Shown: piece by piece, positions 46,801 through 51,839 of the stretch | Numbering within the stretch: position 1 is the first letter of the stretch | Layout of the letters: each line of letters opens with the position of its first letter | Source: CAYZXT01 sp964482515 | GTDB taxonomy: Bacteria > Elusimicrobiota > Elusimicrobia > FEN-1173 | Length of the DNA stretch: 64,000 nucleotides | Reading direction: 5' to 3' | Assembly: GCA_964482515.1 (NCBI GenBank) | Contig: CAYZXT010000006.1 | Location: 1 to 64,000 of the forward strand | The notes under the pieces: model-generated | Databases searched by the model: none | What the model was told of the DNA's origin: nothing | The model's input: the letters and a program-made list of their open reading frames with translations, nothing else | Position numbers and translations under genes: made by a program

Positions 46801-48373
46801 CTTTCATTTTCCTGAGCAGGTTTTCGGTGAGGGCTTCATTGCGGGCCAAAGCCAGACGGCAGAAATCTTCGAACGGTTTCAGCAATTCCGCGCGTATGGC
46901 GGGAAAAGCCGGAGAGCCCGACGACAGAGAGCGGGCCCGGTCCGCCATGTTGAGGATCAACGGGCGTCGTTCCGTATAATCGGCCCAATGCCGCGGCGTC
47001 ATTTCCGTGCGGAGCAATTTCGTCAGCAGGGCCTGGTCGCGTCCCAACCCCGCCAGTTCCTTTTGCGCCGGCTCAAAAGTGAGCCCGGCTTCGACTGTTT
47101 TTTCCATCCGTTCCAACTCGTCCAACAACTTGTCCCGGTTTATGCGCTCCGCGGACTGGACGTAGGTCATATAATCGGACAACTGCGGATAGCCGGTCAG
47201 GTCGATGTTCTTTTCCCGGCAAAGATCGCGCATATACGCGTAATATTCCCCGTAGCTCCTTTGACCGGCGCGGTACTCGACGCTCGCCCGCACCAGTTCA
47301 TCCAGGGACTCCCGGCTCAGTCGCGATACCAGGCGATCGATCAAATCAAGCCGCTCGCGTTCCACCTTTTTGAAATCCAGTTTTTTCTCCCACCGGATCG
47401 CCCGGGACAACAGGGCCACGTTGGGATAGGCCCCGGCATCCGCGCGGGAGGAAAGAAAATCCACGTAAGCGCCCAGCCCTGTTTTACCCGCCTGGAAAGT
47501 TTGATAGAAGCGGTCGAACTCCTTGAGCCCGGGCGAATAAATTTTTTCTTTCAGACCGCTCACGGCCTCGGCCAGACCCGAGAGGAACTCCTCCGCTTCC
47601 CTCCGGCGGTCCTGGGCCGAGAGCACCGCGCGGGTGTTGTCGGCGTAAAGGTCGCCCGTCTCCACGCCCCAGAGGAGCGGCGCGACCTCCGACACCAACC
47701 CCAAATATTCCGCACCGCCCACGTATCCTTCCTCCAGGAAATAGTCCGCGAGCTGTTGGTTCATTTCTTTCCCGGCCTCGGGCAGGGCCTTGTATTTTTC
47801 CATCTCGAAGTAGCCCTCGGCGCCCTCCAACCCCACGAGCTTCACCCCGCGCCCATCCTTCAGTCCCTGCAGGATGCGGGCGATGTTCTTTTGCGCGTCG
47901 TAGGCGCCATGGATGTCTTGAATGTGGATGATGAGGGGCGAATCCGATTTAGCCAAATGGATTTCCCGGACGCTTCCATAGGGCAAGACCAATCGGGAAA
48001 GCCAAGCGGGAACAATCCCGTTCTTGGCCCACTTCACGTTTTCAGAGAGGTCATGGGCGGACAAGGGAGCCAGAGATGGGGCGAGGGTGGATCCGTTCAG
48101 GGTTTCGGGAAGTCCCAGCGGGATTTGGCCGGTGGGAAGCTGGGCGAGGAGTTGATAGTCCCGGGATGAAAGACTGTTCGCGCGGCCCGGGTTATTTTGC
48201 GCCGAAGAGCGGGATACGGATCTTCGTTCCTCCCAAAAGTTCGCCTCGGCCAAGGGCGATGCGACCGTTGAATAAAATAACAAGGCGCAGAGGGCGGCGG
48301 CGAGGCTCTTTTTGCTCGGTCCTTGCGCGCTGAAAGGCCTGAAAATCGAGCGGGTTCGGCGGATTATATCCAT
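34805..48373 (-). CDS. Giant 4,522-residue multidomain protein: ChaN/TIKI-like, AAA modules, HExxH sites, tandem repeats
   Basis: One uninterrupted frame of 13.6 kb. Order read from the sequence: signal/anchor at 20-42; ChaN/TIKI-like domain about 120-600 (His150/His155 in HIQDIH, His539 in GGFHTEG); membrane segments about 795-892; two AAA-like modules without Walker A (about 905-1050, with LFLDYTN at Asp997, and about 1290-1500); a canonical AAA module (Walker A GSPGTGKS, Lys1683; Walker B LDEANL, Asp1742/Glu1743); a second AAA module (GASGRGKD, Lys1985; VVSELD, Glu2043); a metalloprotease-like HEAGH (2268-2272); TM segments near 2600 and 2650; four repeats of about 265 residues (2919-3943); TMs near 4006-4065; HEALH (4137-4141); TMs and a C-terminal soluble domain. 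The midasin/dynein-like AAA layout suggests a membrane-anchored remodelling machine. The function is unknown. A -10-like TATACT lies 7 nt upstream. Confidence 0.85.
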   Translation of the reverse strand: MDIIRRTRSIFRPFSAQGPSKKSLAAALCALLFYSTVASPLAEANFWEERRSVSRSSAQNNPGRANSLSSRDYQLLAQLPTGQIPLGLPETLNGSTLAPSLAPLSAHDLSENVKWAKNGIVPAWLSRLVLPYGSVREIHLAKSDSPLIIHIQDIHGAYDAQKNIARILQGLKDGRGVKLVGLEGAEGYFEMEKYKALPEAGKEMNQQLADYFLEEGYVGGAEYLGLVSEVAPLLWGVETGDLYADNTRAVLSAQDRRREAEEFLSGLAEAVSGLKEKIYSPGLKEFDRFYQTFQAGKTGLGAYVDFLSSRADAGAYPNVALLSRAIRWEKKLDFKKVERERLDLIDRLVSRLSRESLDELVRASVEYRAGQRSYGEYYAYMRDLCREKNIDLTGYPQLSDYMTYVQSAERINRDKLLDELERMEKTVEAGLTFEPAQKELAGLGRDQALLTKLLRTEMTPRHWADYTERRPLILNMADRARSLSSGSPAFPAIRAELLKPFEDFCRLALARNEALTENLLRKMKEEKQTSAVLVTGGFHTEGMTALWRRKNASYVVVTPKVENIDQAKNYMDIFSRDPLPIEKIFAGEPISLIFARFTSPGLIRRLAEPFQRRIQAHDFAVKANALAATVEGSQARWRENKLPSGERRKNLRALIEKAKAWWGWSIGFGENGLLIARPGAPSVVAEFPVGGADSFQSVRFSPPRRLSVPWWKNLWGSRSLILSSTKAYYENAVKHAPEWLRNPMISHKLLGYSVIEEAGLAPAASARKEIEARGQPTLTRWRAFWMGRAPGLILMAAWNLKAVLLEANPLLLAIVMSFWLVAAVYYAAHQASFVFRHENKSPVDFAVRLFAVVLFNLAALAAPRLFLSGFDGPLYSLLAMVIGFVLAVAVHTGWNKIFRRFPMTMGSPWADPSLTDLLNEGRGLTFVNTPRDVEALDVRLREIVAANGNIPYLRLTLRDDTDLDDLLNPARVINGRFGEAKSPLLQLIERGGVLFLDYTNSDPKTVAGFNQLFGDSPEYLGVKASPSLRIVGAVREDQLREFSVDFYSRSLTGEFQADADYADPLEGLSQVDDPEAFNGLRAELFESDDIDIKDALVARYRLLPNGSVRWEEGALVRAMREGRPLLIQGGVWRDEQGIPNTRLSHMVRQALLNGGILSNGKWVAAREGFSVHWAEGGYGRRALENKRVVPAGETAWPAERAWVLNRETQHQLFEFTRIDSQGTLSQGAGLLERMGADGGRLRVLITDPEIPESLWHRLLHMGGELEIELGVGVEVPLRYRGMLPAVRRTRAPDPESWEMARDRRVSLVEGSDPSGLLARIMRDVSERNGQPPLVYPVTPATILDDLSMASELLPGGRLRAVKRQVLEALERGETVVLAGMESNPDLLRQLETALHENPYLVVNGEVRPFAGKGENVLTGRLILLSHIGSGAGVSVLHRAVLDISVRDIVEELKREFSGALTESDIEKVLSLRRAFETVPPPARRGLYPARADFSLGRLRLLCRQARNPDGTLDWMRAFEDVYLDDYADDPNVAAFLRTAARRTFRPKEAGLTGRSIHGPKLKAAMNKIVAPATWKDRFWEFADTLSLDLLDEAGVPESFDRAGAGRALELIQDALIAAHLGDDREGFYRALFRKANASVDQAPSINDKAGPVEESWDKRLGRVRRILAKSPAVFLKGSPGTGKSFAAKGLADALGLRMFGPVTIGVDAQEQDSNDDETGRASAFADITRWALHDGPALLVLDEANLARPDFWRFFGGLFVGEGETPYMWIEGRKIDMEGKKVVFTGNQETLQDRKYQDFLAPHVPTVAFPEFDEAFFRQRLEEYVSPDAPNAAALRALLLGVFETVRRVAGWEEGQGISLRDLQELSARAQVLSGSGNIVEEALLAAWEMFSPSLSPEGRVALRHALRLKFAVDAEALQNAWIEDLRNEGAQLYRSRALTLSRTTMRLAAAVGDFLIMREYRMKRNGLAAGKRGMILEGASGRGKDVTVVRVLESSGYEAVKAGAAAPGPRSFCHINASPRFDELEKAIVWAKENGVVLVVSELDVLPSGYLEGKLNDVLTDDNTDAKGFAFIATINGADFSGRERLSTALQNRVIFRREMDYDKDDLSEYALDIVTEFGTKAPALSDEDMAYIVRAHLWIQNALPRSRERPTPREFKRALLVAASGVSAEEAVERVYGPIYLRRMLRGQELPGRKALASLEFRSGLDKVKAIGRIAQFILPVHQRPVTISLKPAGQSAAGTYKAQKVDIAFREDQFDGQDWLNTLEHEAGHGLFTRDFAGLTPTSAPDFFLSLAGLQAPADPFEDVYQDLEDLRHKRAMRQHFPGSITQDNDHESVYFQRDLERGIAGDWKGLFSLAPKKIFQLALIAYGRKEISRTQLEAAASAWLERYGEVNLNPFALALRHLDVVDEIFQNGIPETLEEDEILYRQYLALKAMQRIKLDGEFLSLGAVPVRSPKEKSVLPRPGSVDVGKVLGRIGEVDLSGPPREMEERAVPEEPLEDVVEDLQDQRNEILKSLSDELGLMEDDLPLASEERLREIIAQLTDNKAPRSILTALGFLGDKDLTARKAKILAIAQAKLKSNKAPAGSRFRMRRLALAAGVLLASGILALLVVHANSGSSALPAMIPRIPEPELLRGMPNYLPLVIIVGLSLLASMVYGGIKLSAARAEGVSTEDSRLTRFLGFLGRIRISQMGRLAGLFGRVASETVGSRYDGIEGAHESKARDDNNDVQISESVSARPVPSVLSEESRYSKMKELSTTVSSLLDAEASAFVQRRATPGREFGPPGTGTLYLPKFLRNPLRGFRRGGMPTASTRPPLLVHGLPANGGNLIAGEFVHFLKDRGFEVVVVSGTLDEPQAAAYLKEAPYIIMSARELQSRVEAAYIYAVARRDRERAPVLKEAPVDSVYPDNVLDASGHFPTIEEQRRILVETFGENQVRLLLHGNLGLTLDRDYEVSWDALWKKCPSIESIIIREDGPSDLRIFNGLRGLRTIFIPPGKFSDDDVGLFFGNENDPMRIVVHVWDEEIVRQSYSASTFTPGLSNENLISEMEEACREFVPPHLTRDIYVRLGVSRKYEIKPTKVATVPDLMKMTEYSRRASILIFVDHDQFTDADMARIVLSAPFPEGVSIEEIQEIIMQGETPRFMDYSKAVAYCRAHPEEFTVTLPGATPPAAQRTVQPADTPDPFPAIEEQREALIDIFGPEKVKVDRNGDLELTVDDRDLFPYRECESLWKHCPSIRTIIVGENGTLSINFYEGIRGLRNIQLPAGRFHRVELERFYREAENSGRIRIYSDNPSGGMKWFSAADFIPGSGFKEVRAIIREKLGRHNMMSSVTAEFMQDMWQLRIRLSQGLGVDELRVLTGFSEMREVFLMSEGFQIDEFFMTFFILTSPVPENVHFIFSSDEGESRSMSYSEAVAYYRAHPKQFSLMALPGTTPPAAQRTVQPADTPDPFPTIEEQRRILVDTFGENQVHLRDDGPLELMLDRDYAVSWDVLWRKCPSIESIIIKEDGPSDLRVFSGLRGLKTMSIPEGKFRKKDIRSFYQDYSPAPKAFIAEISRSGKGKKTYRMDHIFPSYNDSVIAAELSNDLKAIVGPAAANESSIHPSSFGEFTFFVGASIKGSDMLKMVQYLNVRNLKIVIEEGQFSEAVLSRIILSSPRPEAVKIGFFKSFRTIAYPEAVAYRRAHPEEFADMGPIATPAPAAEDRFPTLESQVTRARDLFGPSATVEKNVFGLLVNVGQRQEPLEGMGSLPSLGILHLEASRVKDLSPLFGLRALHKVFVSDGQFPEAMIVNLFLHHPNPKDLIVDSGSKQYDHAWALSGKFGEPTNPTEEMMGTLRGLMRSLSKEETRVEDNSSVISINLEGLSEWLIIHRVLNELTTGITVPCTIKVNAAFPKKAMLDFILKCRVPEYVQVYFVGDDGKVSDIMGYEDAAKAYSSRERDAQSEPTAHGPRSELLNRLLETLVDRSAALKKVRDWFEAEGESDAYDRLFEDIERRAVSRETWRQGLWAAALFGVAAAAFLVSAQFLAASFGFAASSLGAAAAWPLAGLVLMGILRLVLAAAARSGAAYETPDGRAPPLFGFRSVRVEPGVDLLEFEKNTHALVLNPSLAHFVYHSNPVFKVLSRAGLYILGVPGHEALHGLGVVSERWAYFAAQVLPVSLGFLAGSLAGGVAGGIVLAMVFSALLSAAFRAILSARQDSVSEVSVVPVPVAVDDSWHVKESGFRDRARVWLRGIAPARNFGVDALGLPRIHIRLASNAFVDGTPDPAALRGALTKGLARESARGGDRGAAYVLGRALESLGDNAPGDAWSPRGHETFRSDILAAYAGRVVFTKVSARMRGGKDVFAEVPADVMKKGAARASVSGLLAAFVANNAGTAGDTANTLTLIVRDPRQASPDFWQGMSADAAFNAGRDREEFMRDYDVLLRQGNIRIILAGERPSLIASARAEVSLLDGAILRMDRLLSALEKAGQLDPKNAVIFASDQVELGVYKDVVVLVPIFRLVESLQEGLKALGLFLTSA
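36545..39619 (-). repeat. Four tandem protein-coding repeats inside the giant gene
   Basis: Each unit opens with an FPTIEEQ-like motif, followed by LWKKCPSI, LRGLRTI and a closing EAVAYRRAHPEEF. Unit starts at 39619, 38815, 38017 and 37255 give periods of 804, 798 and 762 bp. The linkers before units 2 and 3 (38801-38880 and 38003-38082) differ at 3 of 80 bases by my count. Units 1 and 3 share a block of about 118 bp that is roughly 90% identical. Unit 4 is the most diverged. The LRR-like alternation of short strands and helices suggests a ligand- or protein-binding solenoid. Confidence 0.8.
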
Positions 48374-48380
48374 GCCAACA

Positions 48381-48386
48381 AGTATA
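48381..48386 (-). promoter_or_regulatory. -10-like TATACT, 7 nt before the giant gene (leaderless type)
   Basis: On the minus strand, TATACT is followed by TGTTGGC and ATG, with no Shine-Dalgarno. The gap of about 140 bp to glcF is AT-rich and is the only promoter space for the 13.6 kb gene. Confidence 0.45.
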
Positions 48387-48514
48387 TAGGGGGTGGATAA
48401 AATCCGCCTTATTCATTAGTAACATATGTGTAAATTTTATAATGACGTTACCGTCGGAGACAGTCCCGACCGCCCTCTGGGACCGGATGAAAATGTCTCT
48501 ATTTTATAGCTCGT

Positions 48515-49819
48515 TTATTGTTTGGTTCGCGGGGAAAGATATTCGGCCAAATGAAGGGTCTTAATTTTGGATTTAGCGCGGCGCAGGCCGAACCGGACCT
48601 GGAGCAGGCAGGAGATGCTGGAGGTGAGAACGTAGTCCGCCCCAGTCGAAAGGATGTTCTTGGTCTTGCGGTCCAGCACCGCGCGGGAAATCTCCGGGTG
48701 GACGAAACTGTAGGTCCCCCCGCCGCCGCAGCATTGCTCCGCTTCGGGCAACTCCCGGTAATCGATGTTCGCGGACCGGGCGAGGATCTGCCGCGGCGGA
48801 TCGACGATCTTCTGGGCGTAGCGCGCCTTGCAGGGGTCGTGGTAGGTGACTTTGTTGTTTTGTTCAAGCGCCGGCGACCGAAGGCCTTTTTCCAAAAACC
48901 ATTCGCTGAGGTCGCGCGTGCGCCGTGAAACGGTTTCCGCCCGGCGCAGCCAGTCGGGTTCGCCGTCGAACAACTGCGGATATTCTTTGATTGTCGAGGA
49001 GCAGGAGGAATCATCCACCAGGATGATCGCTTTCGGATATTTCTCCAACTCGACGATGTTCTTGCGGGCCATGGCCCGCGCCGCGTCGAGGTCGCCGTAG
49101 CTGACGCCCGGCATGCCGCAGCAAACGTTGTCGGCGCAGCCGGACTTGAAACCCGCCGAGCGTATGATCCGCGCGGTGGCCTCGCCCACCTGCGGCATGA
49201 TGAAGTTCGATCCGCAGGCGACGAACTGAATGATTTCCGCGTCCGGCGGAGGCGTTGCGTCGCCAAGCCTGTCGCGTAAGAACGTCGAAGGGACTTCCTC
49301 CGCCAGTTCTTCCGCGTCCGCGAGTTTGGGGCTGATCATCCGCAGCAAACCGGCGCGGTTCATCCAGCGGCTGACGCCCAGGCGCTTGCCGATAAACAGA
49401 ATTTTCAGGAACGGCTCGAACACCTTCGGCCGCGGCAGCAGGACGCGCAGGACGAACTTCAGGAACAGCGGCTGGCCGTGCTTCTCCGTGATCTTTTCCC
49501 GGGCCGCCACCATCAGCTTCGCCGTGGGAACCTCGGAAAAACACACCGACGTGCAGATGCCGCAGAGCAAACAGGTGGAGAAAAGCTTTTCCGCCTCGGC
49601 CGGGTCCGCGAGGCGGCCTTCCAGCACCGCGCGAAACGCCTGGTTCCGCCCGCGCGGCGACAGACCCTCGTCGCCCGTGGCCAGATAGGTCGGGCAGAAC
49701 GACGTGCAGAAGCCGCAGCGGTTGCAGTGCATCGCGTCCGCGTAGTAGGCCTTGTCGGCCGGGCGGTTCAAAGCCGCCGGGCGGGAGATGAGGTCGATCT
49801 TTGACGGTTCGTCGGGCAT
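48515..49819 (-). CDS. glcF: Glycolate oxidase iron-sulfur subunit (GlcF-like)
   Basis: A 434-residue electron-transfer subunit. Two 4Fe-4S ferredoxin motifs, CNRCGFCTSFCP and CLLCGICTSVCF, lie in the N-terminal third. Two CCG-type domains follow (CCGMPGVSYG near the middle and CCGGGGTYSF near the C-terminus), as in GlcF, LutA and HdrB-like proteins. It passes electrons from the flavoprotein subunit to the quinone pool during oxidation of glycolate or D-lactate. The ATG lies 1 nt after the GlcD-GlcE fusion stop, so they are coupled. D-lactate dehydrogenase is the main alternative. Confidence 0.87.
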   Translation of the reverse strand: MPDEPSKIDLISRPAALNRPADKAYYADAMHCNRCGFCTSFCPTYLATGDEGLSPRGRNQAFRAVLEGRLADPAEAEKLFSTCLLCGICTSVCFSEVPTAKLMVAAREKITEKHGQPLFLKFVLRVLLPRPKVFEPFLKILFIGKRLGVSRWMNRAGLLRMISPKLADAEELAEEVPSTFLRDRLGDATPPPDAEIIQFVACGSNFIMPQVGEATARIIRSAGFKSGCADNVCCGMPGVSYGDLDAARAMARKNIVELEKYPKAIILVDDSSCSSTIKEYPQLFDGEPDWLRRAETVSRRTRDLSEWFLEKGLRSPALEQNNKVTYHDPCKARYAQKIVDPPRQILARSANIDYRELPEAEQCCGGGGTYSFVHPEISRAVLDRKTKNILSTGADYVLTSSISCLLQVRFGLRRAKSKIKTLHLAEYLSPRTKQ

Positions 49820-49820
49820 A

Positions 49821-51839
49821 TCAGGCGAAGATCGTCGGATTCAGGATGTTCCCGGGATCGCAGACGGCCTTCACGCGGCGGTGCAGTTCCGTCGGAACGA
49901 AGGGCCTCGGGTGGGGATCCAGTTCGAGCTTGTCCGCCGGAAAGGGCCAGAGGCGGAGCGTGACTTGGACGATGACGCCCAGGGTCCCCCAGGCGCCGAG
50001 GAAAAGCTTTTGCGCGTCGTATCCCGCCACGTTCTTCATGACCTTGGCGCCCAGGTCGAGCAGTTCCCCTCCGGGCAGGACGACCTTCAGGCCGATGACC
50101 TGGTCCCGCAGGGACGGCGCGCGGCTTGAGCGCGTGGACAGGATTCCGCCCAGCGATCCGTGTCCGCCCAGGTGGAGATATTGCCCGGCGGATTTCAGGA
50201 CGGCGGCCAGCTCGACGGGCGAAGCGCCCGCCTCCACGGTCAGAGTGAAATTGGATCTGTCGTGGTCGACGACCCGCGTCAGCGCGTCCGTCTTGAGCGT
50301 GAAGGCCCCCTCCGGGACGAGGAGCTTCTTGGTGCCGACGCCTTGGACGTAGAGGGGACGCTTTTGCTTCTCCGCGGTGAAAAGGATGTCGCGCAGGTCG
50401 TCCAGCTTCACGGGCCGCAGGCCCCCGCGCTCGGGAAGGGGTCCGGATTTCCAGGGAACCGATTTTTCCCCCTTCGCGTCGGGGATCAGTTTCTCGGGGT
50501 TGCAAAAATTATCCGGATCGAAGGCGCGTTTCAAGCCGCGGAAGAAATGCAGCGTGCTCGGCGTGAATAGCCAGCGCATGGCCTCGCGCTTGTCGATGCC
50601 GATGCCGTGTTCCCCGGAGATGCTGCCGCCCAGGTCCACGCAGACCTTGAGCATTTCATACCCCGCGGCCTTGACCCGCCGCGTCTCCTCGACGTCGCGC
50701 TCGTCGAAAACGATGTTGGGATGGAGGTTGCCGTCGCCGGCGTGGGCGATCAGGCCCATGCGCAATTTCTCCCGCGCCGCGATGGCGCGGATGCGCCGCA
50801 CCGCTTCGGGCAGGAGCTGCCGCGGCACCACGCCGTCCTCGACCAGGACGTTGGGGCCGAGGCGCGCCATGGCCGGGTAGGAGCCGCGCCGACCCTCCCA
50901 GAGTTTCTCGCGTTCCGCCTCGTCTTTGGCCTGGCGGATTTCCCCGCAATCGTTCTTCCGGCAGATCTCCCGGATTTTCTCCACGGCGCGGGCCGTCGCC
51001 GCTTTGTCGCCGTCCACTTCAATCAACAACACCGCTTCGGCGTCCAGCGGATATCCGGCGTGGACAAAAGCTTCCACCGCCGCGATGGTCGTCCGGTCCA
51101 TGATCTCCAACGTGGTCGGGATGATCCCGGCGGTCACGATGTCCGTCACGGTCTGCACCGCGGCCTCCATCATGAAAAATGAAACCAGCAGCGTTTGCAC
51201 GTCTTCCGGAACGGGAAGGAGCTTCACTTCGATCTTCGTGACGATCCCCAGCGTGCCCTCGGAGCCGACGAATAGCCCCGTCAAGTCGGGCCCGGGATCG
51301 TCGATCGACACTTTCACCATTTCCCCGTCGGGAAGGACGACCTCAAGGCCGGTAACGTGGTGTGTGGTGACGCCGTACTTCAGGCAATGGGGGCCGCCCG
51401 CATTGGTGCCGACGTTGCCGCCGAGGGTCGAGGCTTTCTGGCTGGCGGGGTCCGGCGCGTAGAACAACCCCAGCGGCGCCAGTTCCTTCTGCAAATGGAG
51501 GTTGATCACGCCCGGCTCCACCCAGGCGCGACGCCGCTCTTTGTCGATGGAGATGATTTTATTCAGCCGCGCCAAGTGGATGACCACGCCGTTCTCTTTC
51601 GGGATCGCGCCGCCGCAAAGGTTTGTGCCCGCGCCGCGCGCCACGAAGGGGACGCCCGCGTCGTGGGCCGCCTTCACCACAGCCGCGACCTGCTCCGCGC
51701 TGCGCGGCAGGGCCACGGCGCCTGGCAGGGTCTTGTCCACCGCGCCATCGTAGGAATAGACGAACATCGAGGCGGGATCGGTCAGGAGGCCGTCGGGGTC
51801 CAGAATGCTTTTGAGTTGTTTGAGCAGCGCGTCATTCAC
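49821..51839 (-). CDS. Glycolate/D-2-hydroxyacid oxidase, GlcD-GlcE fusion
   Basis: A 672-residue flavoprotein. Residues 1 to about 470 are GlcD: FAD-binding GVPFVARGAGTNLCGGA, GGNVGTNAGGPHCLKYG, GLFVGSEGTLGIVT, and the oxidase C-terminal domain with HAGDGNLHPN and GGSISGEHGIG. Residues about 485-672 are a second, GlcE-like FAD-binding half-module (VEAGASPVELAAVLKSAG, GGHGSLGGILST, GAWGTLGVIVQVTLRLWP), ending in the typical DPGNILNP. In E. coli these are separate proteins. The start is GTG at 51839, inside the end of comEC (8 nt overlap). With GlcF it completes a membrane-linked glycolate or D-lactate oxidase. Confidence 0.87.
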   Translation of the reverse strand: MNDALLKQLKSILDPDGLLTDPASMFVYSYDGAVDKTLPGAVALPRSAEQVAAVVKAAHDAGVPFVARGAGTNLCGGAIPKENGVVIHLARLNKIISIDKERRRAWVEPGVINLHLQKELAPLGLFYAPDPASQKASTLGGNVGTNAGGPHCLKYGVTTHHVTGLEVVLPDGEMVKVSIDDPGPDLTGLFVGSEGTLGIVTKIEVKLLPVPEDVQTLLVSFFMMEAAVQTVTDIVTAGIIPTTLEIMDRTTIAAVEAFVHAGYPLDAEAVLLIEVDGDKAATARAVEKIREICRKNDCGEIRQAKDEAEREKLWEGRRGSYPAMARLGPNVLVEDGVVPRQLLPEAVRRIRAIAAREKLRMGLIAHAGDGNLHPNIVFDERDVEETRRVKAAGYEMLKVCVDLGGSISGEHGIGIDKREAMRWLFTPSTLHFFRGLKRAFDPDNFCNPEKLIPDAKGEKSVPWKSGPLPERGGLRPVKLDDLRDILFTAEKQKRPLYVQGVGTKKLLVPEGAFTLKTDALTRVVDHDRSNFTLTVEAGASPVELAAVLKSAGQYLHLGGHGSLGGILSTRSSRAPSLRDQVIGLKVVLPGGELLDLGAKVMKNVAGYDAQKLFLGAWGTLGVIVQVTLRLWPFPADKLELDPHPRPFVPTELHRRVKAVCDPGNILNPTIFA

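Noticed and set aside
46523..48169. Plus-strand open frames opposite the giant gene (also 42578-44125 and 44594-45232)
   Set aside because: They are Arg/Pro/His-rich shadows without start signals, lying opposite well-structured coding sequence of the giant gene.
48440..48490. Hairpin GTCCC...GGGAC downstream of glcF as a terminator
   Set aside because: The stem is only 5 bp with a long loop and no T-tract follows; termination there is not convincing.
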